Notes: a model not told the origin generated them from the sequence alone. Shown: positions 54,562-62,955, numbered from the stretch's first letter. The stretch is DNA of 64,000 bases from Shewanella zhangzhouensis (GCF_019457615.1 NZ_CP080414.1:618501-682500); one strand, 5' to 3'. Numbers and translations: made by a program.

Positions 54562-54966
54562 TCACTCCGGCGAAATGGTCACTGTAAATACGTCCATTTC
54601 GAGCCAGTAACTAAGGAAGTTTGACTCCCATACTTGATATATCTCCACAGCTGACTTGATGCTGTAGACGCCAACCATGTTCTGGAACACCTTGCAGTCG
54701 AAGTCAAAGTCCAACTCCTTCGCGAGCTCCCAACTGTCACCCATACCGACATAGCAAAAGTCGGTGATGTAACTCAGGCGCAGGTATTCCCCCTGCCGTT
54801 CAAGACGGATTTCCACGGGATGGAAACCGCCTTTGCTTGGACTGTAGTTCGGATCTTTAAAGCTGATTGTGATGACGGAGCCGACAGTGTTGCTGACACG
54901 CTGCTCAAGCGCACTCAGCATTTTCTCCGACACAGGTAAGACTAACTTTCTGATGATGGTATTCAT
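54562..54966 (-). CDS. DUF2787 family protein
   Basis: 134 residues from the ATG at 54966. The protein resembles the DUF2787 family found on mobile elements of Shewanella and Vibrio. Shared blocks are LVLPVSEKMLSALEQR, GGFHPVEIRLERQGE, YITDFCYVGMGDSWELAKEL, FDFDCKVFQN and LEMDVFTVTISPE. No catalytic motif is visible and no function is known. It is the last gene of the five-gene operon that starts with the integrase, 12 bases after radC. Confidence 0.8.
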   Translation of the reverse strand: MNTIIRKLVLPVSEKMLSALEQRVSNTVGSVITISFKDPNYSPSKGGFHPVEIRLERQGEYLRLSYITDFCYVGMGDSWELAKELDFDFDCKVFQNMVGVYSIKSAVEIYQVWESNFLSYWLEMDVFTVTISPE

Positions 54967-54978
54967 GGCGTGGGTTCC

Positions 54979-55425
54979 TTATTCAAAGATGTCGCTGTGC
55001 GACTCACGTAGGCTATGGTGTTGGTTTAATCCGATAATCACGTGATCAATCACAGTGATGTCCAGCAACTTGCCGGCCTCGACGACTTTGCGCGTGAACG
55101 CAATGTCATGACGGCTGGGCTCTGGGTTTCCCGACGGGTGGTTATGGATGAGGATGACGCTCGGCATATTGAGGATCACAGCGCTGCGTAGCACTTCTAC
55201 TGCGCGCATACTGATGCTGTTGACTGTGCCTGTCGCCACCACTTCAACGCAGTTAATCGTGTTCTGTGACGTCAGATTCGCGACGACAAACACTTCCTTC
55301 GACTCGTACTTGAGATAGTCGAACACTTCTGCAGTCTGCGCAGGACGCTTGAGCTCCTTTTCAGCGAGCTCGGAATTTATCTCGCGGAATTGATACTTCA
55401 CGTTGATTTCCCGAATGATAGCCAT
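54979..55425 (-). CDS. radC: RadC-like JAB/MPN domain protein
   Basis: 148 residues from the ATG at 55425, preceded by AAGGAGAG. The MPN/JAMM metal motif is complete: His94 and His96 in IHNHPSGNPEPSRHD, with Ser104 and Asp107, plus Glu44 upstream. The length matches the short RadC proteins typical of mobile elements; the longer chromosomal RadC has an additional N-terminal helix-hairpin region. Despite the name, no DNA-repair role is established. Its regular place on integrative elements hints at defence or counter-defence. Confidence 0.92.
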   Translation of the reverse strand: MAIIREINVKYQFREINSELAEKELKRPAQTAEVFDYLKYESKEVFVVANLTSQNTINCVEVVATGTVNSISMRAVEVLRSAVILNMPSVILIHNHPSGNPEPSRHDIAFTRKVVEAGKLLDITVIDHVIIGLNQHHSLRESHSDIFE

Positions 55426-55497
55426 TGGATTTCTCTCCTTATCAAACGCCAGAAACAACAAAGGGGCCGAAGCCCCTTGCTGGAGTCGGCAATAGCG

Positions 55498-56007
55498 TCA
55501 TGCGTTGGCTTTGGTGGTGTTGGTGGCAGTAGGTTTTGACTTGGCGGCTGTCTCAGACTTCGCAGCAGATTTGCTGTCAGTCACAGGCTTTTGCTTTTCA
55601 GGCGGCTGTAAAAAATCATCGAGCTCTCCTTTCTCAACTGCATCTATCAGCAGTCGCAGGATCTCCGGCAACTTGGCTTTGTCTCCCACATCAATGGTGG
55701 GCTTCCCCTTTTCCAGCTCAATGACTTTTCCACTGACTCTGACTTCGAGAAAGTAGTGTCCATCGCTGTCGTAGTACCAGGGCCGGACATTGTATTTCCG
55801 GCGAATAGTCTTACGCTCTCCTGTCTCGGGATCTTTCACAGTCTTCTCGCGGAAGGCTTCAAACGGCTTCCCGGCAACATCGCACTCTGCCATTTCCAGT
55901 TGCATGTCGAGCTTATCCAGCATCTTCATGCGTTTCCCAAGCACAGGTGGCTTAGGGGCAATTTCAGGGCGAACGACGACCTTGAGCGAACTCAATACAT
56001 TAGACAT
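55498..56007 (-). CDS. DUF6641-like protein
   Basis: 169 residues from the ATG at 56007, preceded by GAGG at eight bases. The N-terminus MSNVLSSLKVVV and the block FREKTVKDPETGERKTIRRK, with RPWYYDSDGHYFLEVR, recall a small family (DUF6641) linked to mobile elements. The last ~30 residues are a low-complexity Lys/Ser/Ala/Thr tail. It sits between the AAA+ gene (22 bases) and radC. No function is known; the family name is from memory and should be checked. Confidence 0.6.
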   Translation of the reverse strand: MSNVLSSLKVVVRPEIAPKPPVLGKRMKMLDKLDMQLEMAECDVAGKPFEAFREKTVKDPETGERKTIRRKYNVRPWYYDSDGHYFLEVRVSGKVIELEKGKPTIDVGDKAKLPEILRLLIDAVEKGELDDFLQPPEKQKPVTDSKSAAKSETAAKSKPTATNTTKANA

Positions 56008-56029
56008 GGTGTTTTCCTCTATCGGTGGG

Positions 56030-58051
56030 TTATCGGATGAATCCGATGGGGCGCTGTACTTGCTTGCGGTTGTTCTCCGCACTTAGCAAAGCAACAGCAT
56101 TGGCTCTGTGGGTCTGGTTGGGTTGAAACATCATCCGGCGCGCAAGAATGGCAAAGTCTCCGGGCGTCAGGTACGCAAGCTTGGCAAGGGCAGATTGCTC
56201 ATCTACTGTCAGCTTTCGCAGTTGCAGCGTCTGTCGATACAGCAACTCCTTTTGCTGCTGAGTGAGATAGTCGCACTCCAGCTTGAAGTCGAAACGACGC
56301 ATCACAGCGCTATCCAGCGCATTCAGATGATTCGTCGCTGCAAACACTGGCACTTGGCAGCATTCTAGCTGGGACAGCAGTTCATTAACGAGCTGCACTT
56401 CGTGAACTGCATTCGCGCTCTCTCGCTTCGATAAGATGCTATCGACTTCATCGAGTAAGATGAGCTGCTGCGACTGCTGAGCACTGCGAAATAGCGCAGC
56501 GAGCTTTTGCTCACTGTCTCCGACATATTTGCTGAGTACATCCGAGCTTTTGACGTGCAGTACATCGAGTCCCATGCACTCTGCAAGATAGTGCGGCCAG
56601 GCGGTTTTCCCTGTCCCTGGTGGTCCGGTGAGTAGCACCCGTACCGGAAGTCCTTCACTGACAGCAAATTCAATGTCTGCAAGTGTTGCATTCGCTTCCT
56701 GTCCTTTGAGATTGAACAGCGCTGGATTGAACGCAATATCGCCTTGATAACGCGTGTTATATAGCTCCTTGCCGCTTGCCTGCTGTGTAGATGCAATCAC
56801 GCTGTCTATCAGCGCTTCCGCTTCTTCTCCTTGAAGCTCCAATGTCTTCGCAATATGCGCAGCATTCGCAATAACGGCAGGTGATACGTGAAGACTTCCT
56901 GCAAGCTGCAACATGAACTCCTTGGAGACATTGAGCGGACTCAGAATCGGCTTATTCATCCGATAATAAAAGTGCTCATCCGGTACAGGCAGATCCATTA
57001 CAAGCTTGAAGCGACGCACATAGCTTTGCTCCAACAGCTCCACATGGTTGGTAATCCAAATAGCAGGAACAGCGTTGGATTCCAGCAGACGCACAAACGC
57101 TTCCTTCGTGTAGACAGTGCTGATGTCATCAAACAGTCCTTCACATTCATCGACGAGCAGAACAGTGCTGTGACTGTGCTTCAGCAGCGATTGCAGCATA
57201 TTCATGTAGCCGAGCCGCCTGCGCGACGGAGAGCCTGTACCTATGTCATCGAGTAAACGTCCTTCTTCGACATGGACGCTACGGACTTCCAGTAATTGCC
57301 TGTTAATGGACTTTGCGAGCGTACGCGCCAATTCGGTTTTACCGGTGCCGGGCTCACCATACAGTAGGATATTGATCCCTTTAAGCTGCTGCTTGGTCGC
57401 GGCAGCAAGATAGCGTTGCAGCATCTGTGCATCCACATGCTCAAACTGTTTCAGCGTGAATTGCGCAGCAGGACTTTGGACAGTGACTTCCGACAGTAGC
57501 TCGGCAGGCTCATTCAATTTACGCGTCGTCAGCGTATTCGCTAAACGTCCGGAGAGACGCAGTAATCCAAGATGATATGTTGATGACGCACAGATCAGCT
57601 GGAAGTCCGTCAGCGTTTTCAGGATGTTATTGAAGTCGTCTTGCGTGATGTTGTAATGAGCACAGAGCGTACGCTCCAGCACCATAGGATCTGCATCTGA
57701 CAGTTGCTGCATCACATGCTGCAATCCATCGTTGCTGCTCAGCACTATCATGAACTCCAACATCTTTTCAGCATGCATCGGCAGTTCAAAGGTGCGGCTC
57801 AGAAACGCTGCGTTGTGATGCACAGTCTCGGATACGACAGGATTGCTATCCTTCGCAGGAAGCAGTGCAGTGATGTCGTTCCACTGATAACGCAGATGCA
57901 CACTTGCGTCTTGTCCTGTCAGGATCCTGAGTGTTGATCCCGACAGCGAGAAGTCCTTTTGCCATGCCTCATTTACGAGCAGTGCAGCGTAATGAGATGC
58001 GAGAAACTGACACTGCTTGTTGCTTCTCAAGCAACGCTTTCGCTTAATCAT
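56030..58051 (-). CDS. Protein with two AAA+ ATPase domains
   Basis: 673 residues. An N-terminal region of ~210 residues has no recognised motif. D1 has Walker A GEPGTGKT (232-239), Walker B TVLLVDECE (296-304), sensor Asn335 in ITN and arginines in YVRRF. D2 has Walker A GPPGTGKT (476-483), Walker B LILLDEVD (530-537), sensor in ATNHL and RRFD at 585-588. Both sites appear able to hydrolyse ATP, so the protein may form a double ring like classical AAA remodellers. The start overlaps the integrase stop by four bases (ATGA), so the two are co-translated. This suggests a role in integration, excision, replication or defence. The family is not identified. Confidence 0.8.
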   Translation of the reverse strand: MIKRKRCLRSNKQCQFLASHYAALLVNEAWQKDFSLSGSTLRILTGQDASVHLRYQWNDITALLPAKDSNPVVSETVHHNAAFLSRTFELPMHAEKMLEFMIVLSSNDGLQHVMQQLSDADPMVLERTLCAHYNITQDDFNNILKTLTDFQLICASSTYHLGLLRLSGRLANTLTTRKLNEPAELLSEVTVQSPAAQFTLKQFEHVDAQMLQRYLAAATKQQLKGINILLYGEPGTGKTELARTLAKSINRQLLEVRSVHVEEGRLLDDIGTGSPSRRRLGYMNMLQSLLKHSHSTVLLVDECEGLFDDISTVYTKEAFVRLLESNAVPAIWITNHVELLEQSYVRRFKLVMDLPVPDEHFYYRMNKPILSPLNVSKEFMLQLAGSLHVSPAVIANAAHIAKTLELQGEEAEALIDSVIASTQQASGKELYNTRYQGDIAFNPALFNLKGQEANATLADIEFAVSEGLPVRVLLTGPPGTGKTAWPHYLAECMGLDVLHVKSSDVLSKYVGDSEQKLAALFRSAQQSQQLILLDEVDSILSKRESANAVHEVQLVNELLSQLECCQVPVFAATNHLNALDSAVMRRFDFKLECDYLTQQQKELLYRQTLQLRKLTVDEQSALAKLAYLTPGDFAILARRMMFQPNQTHRANAVALLSAENNRKQVQRPIGFIR

Positions 58052-58977
58052 GTCTGTCTCCTGCGCTTGCGTGTCGGCAGCGCATCAAAGTTCAACTGCG
58101 CTGCTGCTTGTCGCATAAAGTCGTCGCTGCGCTTGTCATACAGCGTTGTTGTACTGATATCAGCGTGTCCTGCCATCTGCCGGACAGTGTTGATATCCAC
58201 GCGCTGCGATAACAAGCGGGTAATAAAGGTGCGGCGAAGGTCATGGGGAGAAACGCCTGGAACGCCGAGCTCGGACAACGTTTCCCGGACGATGCGATAT
58301 AACGTATCTGGACTGACAGCCGTACCCGTTCGCTTAATCCCTGTGAGACTGCATTTGCAAATCAGATAGCCTTGCTGCTGCCCACGGACCTTGAGCCATG
58401 TAACCAGTGCCTGTTCTACCCATGCAGGGAGAAACAGAATTCGACTCTTGTTGCCTTTGCCTGCGAGTACAGTCAGCGTCTGTTTCTCTAAGTCCAGCTC
58501 TGAGAGCTTGAGCGCTGCAAGCTCGCTGCGTCGTAGCCCTGTGCCGAGGAACAACGCGAAGATTGCGAATGTCCGTTTCCCATAGTCAGTCTTTCGCTCT
58601 TTCAGTCGCGTAAACAACGCCGTGACTTGCTCATTTGTGAGTGGATTACCCTGATGCTGTCCATGCTTCATCTGTCCTATCGTCTCAATATGCGCAACTT
58701 GGGAAACATCTGCTTTTCCCATCAGCGCCGCGACTTTGACGATATTCCGAATAGCTGTCATTGCTCTGTTGATGGAACGCGCCGACCAGCCTGCATGAAC
58801 CATCAGCGCCCGAAGCTGCATTGCTTGCTGATAGTCGATTGCAGAGAGCTTTTGTGCCAGTTCGCTGCTGTGCCAGTCCATCAGTTTGCCGATGCTGCGC
58901 ATCTGCGAATGGATAGAGCGCTGACTTGTCGCCGATAACCGGCTCAAATACAGCGCGTACGGAGTCGCTGCAGTCAT
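58048..58977 (-). CDS. int: Tyrosine recombinase (integrase)
   Basis: 309 residues from the ATG at 58977. The N-terminal SAM-like core-binding domain (residues ~1-100) is followed by a complete catalytic domain: Arg149 in GTGLRRSEL, the beta-hairpin Lys in GKGNKSR, His245 and Arg248 in SPHDLRRT, His271 in AGHADIS and Tyr280 in TTTLYDK. It resembles XerD-like/phage integrases, but is not adjacent to the tRNA: four genes lie between. It is the first gene of the operon with the AAA+ protein, RadC and DUF2787, and has inverted repeats in its promoter region. Confidence 0.93.
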   Translation of the reverse strand: MTAATPYALYLSRLSATSQRSIHSQMRSIGKLMDWHSSELAQKLSAIDYQQAMQLRALMVHAGWSARSINRAMTAIRNIVKVAALMGKADVSQVAHIETIGQMKHGQHQGNPLTNEQVTALFTRLKERKTDYGKRTFAIFALFLGTGLRRSELAALKLSELDLEKQTLTVLAGKGNKSRILFLPAWVEQALVTWLKVRGQQQGYLICKCSLTGIKRTGTAVSPDTLYRIVRETLSELGVPGVSPHDLRRTFITRLLSQRVDINTVRQMAGHADISTTTLYDKRSDDFMRQAAAQLNFDALPTRKRRRQT

Positions 58978-59040
58978 AGTTAACTCCAGTGGATTCTGAT
59001 TGAGATGTTGAGATAGTGGGTTGAATAGATGCGGGATAGC

Positions 59041-59067
59041 GATACCACGCTATAAGGCCATGGTATC
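59041..59067. promoter_or_regulatory. Inverted repeat upstream of the integrase operon, possible operator or recombination site
   Basis: GATACCA (59041-59047) and TGGTATC (59061-59067) are perfect complements 13 bases apart, about 65-90 bases upstream of the integrase start. The place fits an operator or an integrase arm-binding site. Confidence 0.45.
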
Positions 59068-59116
59068 ACTGGAAATGTGGTGTTTCAGCCGGTGTTTTTG
59101 ACACGGTGGGGAAAAC

Positions 59117-59140
59117 GAAAAAGGGGGCTGTATCGCCCCC
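59117..59140 (-). terminator. Intrinsic terminator of the replication-like operon
   Basis: On the minus strand GGGGGC-GATACA-GCCCCC followed by TTTTT lies eight bases after the stop at 59148. Confidence 0.87.
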
Positions 59141-59147
59141 AAACTGC

Positions 59148-60176
59148 TTAACTGTAATTGTCTTTAAAGTGCTTACGGACCTCTTTGGCAGCACTATGGT
59201 TGAAAGCACTGTCATTACGTCCAAGGACTAACGCTGCAGTCCTCTTAAGTTTCTTTTCCAGTTCGCGATAGACTTTCTCATTAGGAATTAAGTCAACACG
59301 ACAGGACTCGAAAGCTTTACGATAACGACGACGCTCAGGCTTCGGAAGAGACTGAAATGCAGCCTTCAAACCGAGCGTTTTGATGACGCTCAGCGTATGA
59401 GGGTGCAGTCCTTCAAGTGCTTTGATCTCATTAAGATCGTAAACCTCGATCCGTTCAAGAAAGTGACTCTTAAGAAGCTCGCTTGACAGCATATCGAGCG
59501 AACAATTAGGTTTCACCTGCATTTCAATCCGGGTGCACGGCAATCCCGAGTGTGCCAAACCCTTCGCCTTGCAGTTCGCAAGACGGTCATAGATAACAAT
59601 GCGAATCTTGGATTTTTTCGTACCTATGTAGATAGTACCTATCCTGCCACTGGAGTCGATATCCAAATACACTCCGGAGGTGTGAGCATGCATGAGATTC
59701 ACAGCGACCTGAGCAATGTCGAGAGGAAAATCCATCGCAATATCCAGAGCAGTAATTTTGATGTTACTTGCATGCAAGATACGCTCTGCGTGAGAACCAA
59801 TGATTTTATGCAGCCATAAACTTGCTGCGTAGTATTGACGCTTCGTCGGGGAGAAGCCTTTCAGTTCAAACTTGATGAATGGACGTTTTTTTCCAAATGG
59901 AGCAACTTGAACATAAAGGTGTGGCACACCATGCAATGCGCCACTCCAGGGGATCGACTTAATCAGCGGCAGCTTGATGCTATAGCGATATCCTCCTTGG
60001 CTCTTCAGCAGTTTAAACTTCAAGTCGTGGCGTTGTTCAAGACTATCTGCAATGCGCTGGATGTTTTGAATACACTCCTCTTTAACTTGCTCATCCGAGC
60101 ATGCAATGACGGCAACGAATTTATCGATCAGGATAGAGACACTGGCGTAAAGGTTATCGAGTAATTTGCCCAGCAT
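59148..60176 (-). CDS. Putative replication initiator, Rep_trans/RstA-like
   Basis: 342 residues from the ATG at 60176, with GAGG upstream, starting one base after the stop of the preceding gene. The pattern LDIAMDF (144-150), then IYIGTKKSK (182-190), VIYD (194-197) and TRIEMQ (215-220) resembles the Rep_trans fold of rolling-circle plasmid initiators and filamentous-phage RstA proteins. The length fits (~340-360). No Zot, coat or secretin genes are present, so it is not a complete filamentous phage. It probably starts replication of the excised island. The call is from motif spacing, not a database match. Confidence 0.5.
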   Translation of the reverse strand: MLGKLLDNLYASVSILIDKFVAVIACSDEQVKEECIQNIQRIADSLEQRHDLKFKLLKSQGGYRYSIKLPLIKSIPWSGALHGVPHLYVQVAPFGKKRPFIKFELKGFSPTKRQYYAASLWLHKIIGSHAERILHASNIKITALDIAMDFPLDIAQVAVNLMHAHTSGVYLDIDSSGRIGTIYIGTKKSKIRIVIYDRLANCKAKGLAHSGLPCTRIEMQVKPNCSLDMLSSELLKSHFLERIEVYDLNEIKALEGLHPHTLSVIKTLGLKAAFQSLPKPERRRYRKAFESCRVDLIPNEKVYRELEKKLKRTAALVLGRNDSAFNHSAAKEVRKHFKDNYS

Positions 60177-60177
60177 G

Positions 60178-61110
60178 TTACACCTCTTTAGAGTTCAGGC
60201 TCTTGAGGTGCTCTGTGAGCAGTTTCACCGCCTTCTCAAGTGTTTTAGGATTCGCCCCATCTTTGGTTTTCAAAAAAGCGTTGAAAATCGCTTTCGACGA
60301 AGTGTTGTCACGGCACTCCTTTTCAAAGTGCTTGAGAAAGTCAGTCTGAAGCTCGCTATAAGTAGCAAGCGTCTCTTTGCCCGCTGTCGCAGACTTTTTC
60401 TTTGAGTGTTTTTCAGCGTTTTTGTCAGTAAAGTTATCCGTCTTATTCTGGCTTTCAGATTTAATTTCAGTGTCCGCTTTCTGTGAGCGATGCTTGCGTT
60501 TGCGCTCATGTGGCTTGTGCTTATTGTCGCGAGCAACCTTAGTACCATCGGCGGCATCTTCTTGACTGCATTTACCACTGTGTGAGTGTTTGTCTTTACT
60601 GCCAATACCAAGCTCCGCAATCGCCTCTTTGACCATTTCTTCAGTCAATTTGATTTTGGTAATTTTAGGTTCGCCATGTGTTTTTTTAATTGCTTTGATG
60701 ACGGCGTTGATTTCTTTTTTCTTCAACTTCTTCATCGCGAGCATACTTGCGTCGCTGAACTTGCCAATAGCTTTTTTGCCACCGATTGAATAAGCAATAT
60801 CTGCAGCATTTACTTGCTTAATTGCTGCATCGTATGAGAGTGAGGTAAAAGTTTCGATATAAGACTTGAAGTCTTTACACTTGAGTTTCTTGTAGCCTTT
60901 GTTCTTATATACGAAGTAAATGATGACTTTTGCTTCACGTGTTGATTTGTTAATGCACTTAGTTAAGATTTTCACCTGCTTCTTATTGAGATTGACATAA
61001 CGCATATCCTGGCTGTTAAGAATATCGCGGACGATATCGGAAATGTTCGACTCTTTGACATTGATAAGAGCATTTTCAATCGCTACGCTGGTGTGTCTAC
61101 GTTTGATCAT
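60178..61110 (-). CDS. Lysine-rich protein, possible replication or partition accessory
   Basis: 310 residues from the ATG at 61110, preceded by AAGGAG. Residues ~90-165 contain YDAAIKQVNAADIAYSIGG, FSDASMLAMKKLKKKEIN and ITKIKLTEEMVKEAI. This order (aromatic-start helix, short loop, 'kL-kkE' helix, 'kiT-e-v' helix) recalls ParB/KorB-like and plasmid-replication accessory domains. Residues ~170-240 are a strongly basic, low-complexity region (HKPHERKRKHRSQK), likely DNA- or RNA-binding. It is co-transcribed with the Rep-like gene, one base apart. No exact family is recognised. Confidence 0.6.
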   Translation of the reverse strand: MIKRRHTSVAIENALINVKESNISDIVRDILNSQDMRYVNLNKKQVKILTKCINKSTREAKVIIYFVYKNKGYKKLKCKDFKSYIETFTSLSYDAAIKQVNAADIAYSIGGKKAIGKFSDASMLAMKKLKKKEINAVIKAIKKTHGEPKITKIKLTEEMVKEAIAELGIGSKDKHSHSGKCSQEDAADGTKVARDNKHKPHERKRKHRSQKADTEIKSESQNKTDNFTDKNAEKHSKKKSATAGKETLATYSELQTDFLKHFEKECRDNTSSKAIFNAFLKTKDGANPKTLEKAVKLLTEHLKSLNSKEV

Positions 61111-61436
61111 GTGGATCTCCTTGATTGACTTTTTTACCGAGCAACACGCTTCGGCGTTGAGGGATTTACAGGTTTGCGTTCGTATGAACCGGCGCCTGTT
61201 CCTCTCACGGAGATTTCTTTACAGATTCGAAAACACACACTTCATCACAGCACATTTCACACATCAGATTTGCGTTCTCAACGGCGAGCTCGCTGTTGCT
61301 TCTAGAAGTGTCTACACATTGACATCTACACGATAGGATCATCTATTGTGCTAATGCTTATCACTGTATGTTCTACATTACTCTTATTAGACATGTGCTT
61401 ACGTGTGTATTCTTCACATGTCTATGTTGTGTGAAG
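61111..61436. other. Repeat-rich intergenic region between divergent island genes; possible origin or operator
   Basis: This 326-base gap lies between the lysine-rich gene (minus) and plus-strand genes. It carries a perfect 10-bp inverted repeat TAGACATGTG (61388-61397) / CACATGTCTA (61415-61424). TCTACAC is repeated directly around 61312-61330. It is rich in ACA/TGT steps. The layout next to a Rep-like operon is compatible with a replication origin or shared promoter/operator. Confidence 0.5.
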
Positions 61437-61604
61437 ATGCCTGCCTGCAAACGTAAAGCAACGGCCCGTCGTTTAGGTTCTTTTTTAAATCGTCGGGCCG
61501 TCGATAATGGTCTCCTGCAAGAAATGAAGCTAGAACCTGATGATGTGTTAATCGACGGGTCGGCGTTTCTTGTCTGCTTGCGTTGCTTTGATTGGATCAT
61601 GTAG
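61437..61604 (+). CDS. Short open frame, doubtful gene
   Basis: 55 residues from the ATG at 61437 (MPACKRKATARRLGSFLNRR onward). It includes basic N-terminal residues and a hydrophobic end with LVCLRCFDWIM. A perfect inverted repeat, ACGGCCCG (61461-61468) / CGGGCCGT (61494-61501), lies inside it, which makes a structural role of the DNA equally possible. No SD is convincing. Listed because it lies in an otherwise empty stretch. Confidence 0.25.
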   Translation: MPACKRKATARRLGSFLNRRAVDNGLLQEMKLEPDDVLIDGSAFLVCLRCFDWIM

Positions 61605-61660
61605 CTTGAGCACATGAGATAAAATGGGAGCAGCGAGCTCGCTGTTGAGATGGTTTTACT

Positions 61661-62149
61661 ATGCCGAAATCAAGACGCCGTTCGATTGAAGAGTTCAACG
61701 CAAACCTAGATTTGCTTGAGCACTGTGTCGCCGCTAAAACTTGGAACAAATTGAAGCAGTTTATTGGTCGTACTCAATCAATAAAAAAAAGAGAGGTCGA
61801 GAAATTTTATAGTGTTATCGGTGATATTTCTGCTGAAGAGTGGGAGAAGTACTTGCGAAAATTAAGAGATAAGGAATATGAGAGTAATAGGGCAAGAATA
61901 TCACTGAAAGTAGAGACTGCAGAAAGACTGAAGTCCATTATGAAGTCTTTAGGTTATAAAAGCTTTGATGAAATGTTTGACTCCATTTTTGTTAGCGATG
62001 ATGTTTCGAAAAAAGTAATGCAACTTTTAGAGAGGGAAGTGAGAGGTAAGTCAGAGGTGGAAATTAAAAATCCAACAAAAAGAACAGTGGTGAAAAAGTC
62101 AAAATTAAAGAAAAAAATAATGCTTTTGAATAAATCAGCTCAATGTTAA
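61661..62149 (+). CDS. Hypothetical protein of the island, AT-rich
   Basis: 162 residues, strongly basic and helical, starting MPKSRRRSIEEFNANLDLLE. A central segment (ARISLKVETAERLKSIMKSL, YKSFDEMFDSIF) resembles ribbon-helix-helix or KorA-type DNA-binding proteins in being short, basic and ending in a helix pair; this is only an impression. The C-terminus is Lys-rich (VVKKSKLKKKIML). Base composition is clearly lower in GC than the tRNA-proximal island genes. A regulator role is possible; the family is not recognised. Confidence 0.55.
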   Translation: MPKSRRRSIEEFNANLDLLEHCVAAKTWNKLKQFIGRTQSIKKREVEKFYSVIGDISAEEWEKYLRKLRDKEYESNRARISLKVETAERLKSIMKSLGYKSFDEMFDSIFVSDDVSKKVMQLLEREVRGKSEVEIKNPTKRTVVKKSKLKKKIMLLNKSAQC

Positions 62150-62355
62150 TTATGTGACTGTTGAATCTAATGGATTGAGTAAGTTTGTGTTCTTTATGCA
62201 GGCAAGATTTTAAATAAGGTTCGATTTTATGACGTACTGATAGCATTCTTGCGAACCAAAGCACTGTCGGAGGCTTGTGCAAACGGTCAGGTCGCTCAGG
62301 TTAAGTAAGGAAAGACTGAATTTCACAGTTGAAGTAAAAAGAGGCCAGCAAATTC
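62150..62355. other. Gap between AT-rich island genes
   Basis: About 200 bases without an open frame or clear terminator; nothing recognised. Confidence 0.5.
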
Positions 62356-62955
62356 ATGGATAGAAAGAAAAAAACTGCACGATTTTTGAGGAAAGAGTTT
62401 GGGGTACGGAAAAGAACATTGCCTGAGTCATTGAAGTTTCTCAATGATGTTTGCTTCCATGCTGTGATAGAGGAGAACGTTGGAAACCGTACCGTTCGTA
62501 CCATTGAGATGAAACCTAGATCATTAAAAAATTTAGTATCTGAAAGAGACTATTATTACGAAGAACTGTTCGAGAGTAAGAAGTCCATTAGCCATTTAAA
62601 ACGATTGGTTAAAAGTCTTAAGGTAACACAAGACACATTGGTAGAAAACATTTCAATAGCAAAAGATGATGTTTCCAATACATCTAACTCAGTATGCAAA
62701 GATGAAAATCTAAGAGAAGAGCAGCAGGCTAACATAGATATGTATATAGAGATAATCTGTGAATTGGAAAAGAAAAATCTAGCCCTTCTGGAAGAAAATA
62801 GTCTACTTCTACATAATAATGAGATTTTGATGCGTAATATTGATTCAATTTGTGAGCCTGAAATTAAAAGGAATGAGAATGCATTTTTCAATGACGACGT
62901 GAGATCAAAAACTAATGCAGGGAGCCCGCCCATACAAGGAGGCGCTCCGCAATAG
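62356..62955 (+). CDS. Coiled-coil protein of the island, AT-rich
   Basis: 199 residues starting MDRKKKTARFLRKEFGVRKR. From about residue 60 to 180 the sequence is a continuous acidic/Lys heptad-rich coil (SERDYYYEELFESKKSISH, ELEKKNLALLEENSLLLHN). The last ~15 residues change to Gly/Pro-rich text (AGSPPIQGGAPQ), where the DNA becomes GC-rich and contains a GGAGC/GCTCC inverted repeat. This may be a fusion to other DNA at the end of the AT-rich tract. The family is not recognised. GC content is among the lowest in the window. Confidence 0.5.
   Translation: MDRKKKTARFLRKEFGVRKRTLPESLKFLNDVCFHAVIEENVGNRTVRTIEMKPRSLKNLVSERDYYYEELFESKKSISHLKRLVKSLKVTQDTLVENISIAKDDVSNTSNSVCKDENLREEQQANIDMYIEIICELEKKNLALLEENSLLLHNNEILMRNIDSICEPEIKRNENAFFNDDVRSKTNAGSPPIQGGAPQ

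Noticed and set aside
60535..60550. TAGTACCATC as a possible repeat of the tRNA-Leu 3' end (attachment site)
   Set aside because: The match covers only about eight bases, lies inside a coding frame and lacks the T-arm sequence. It is likely chance.
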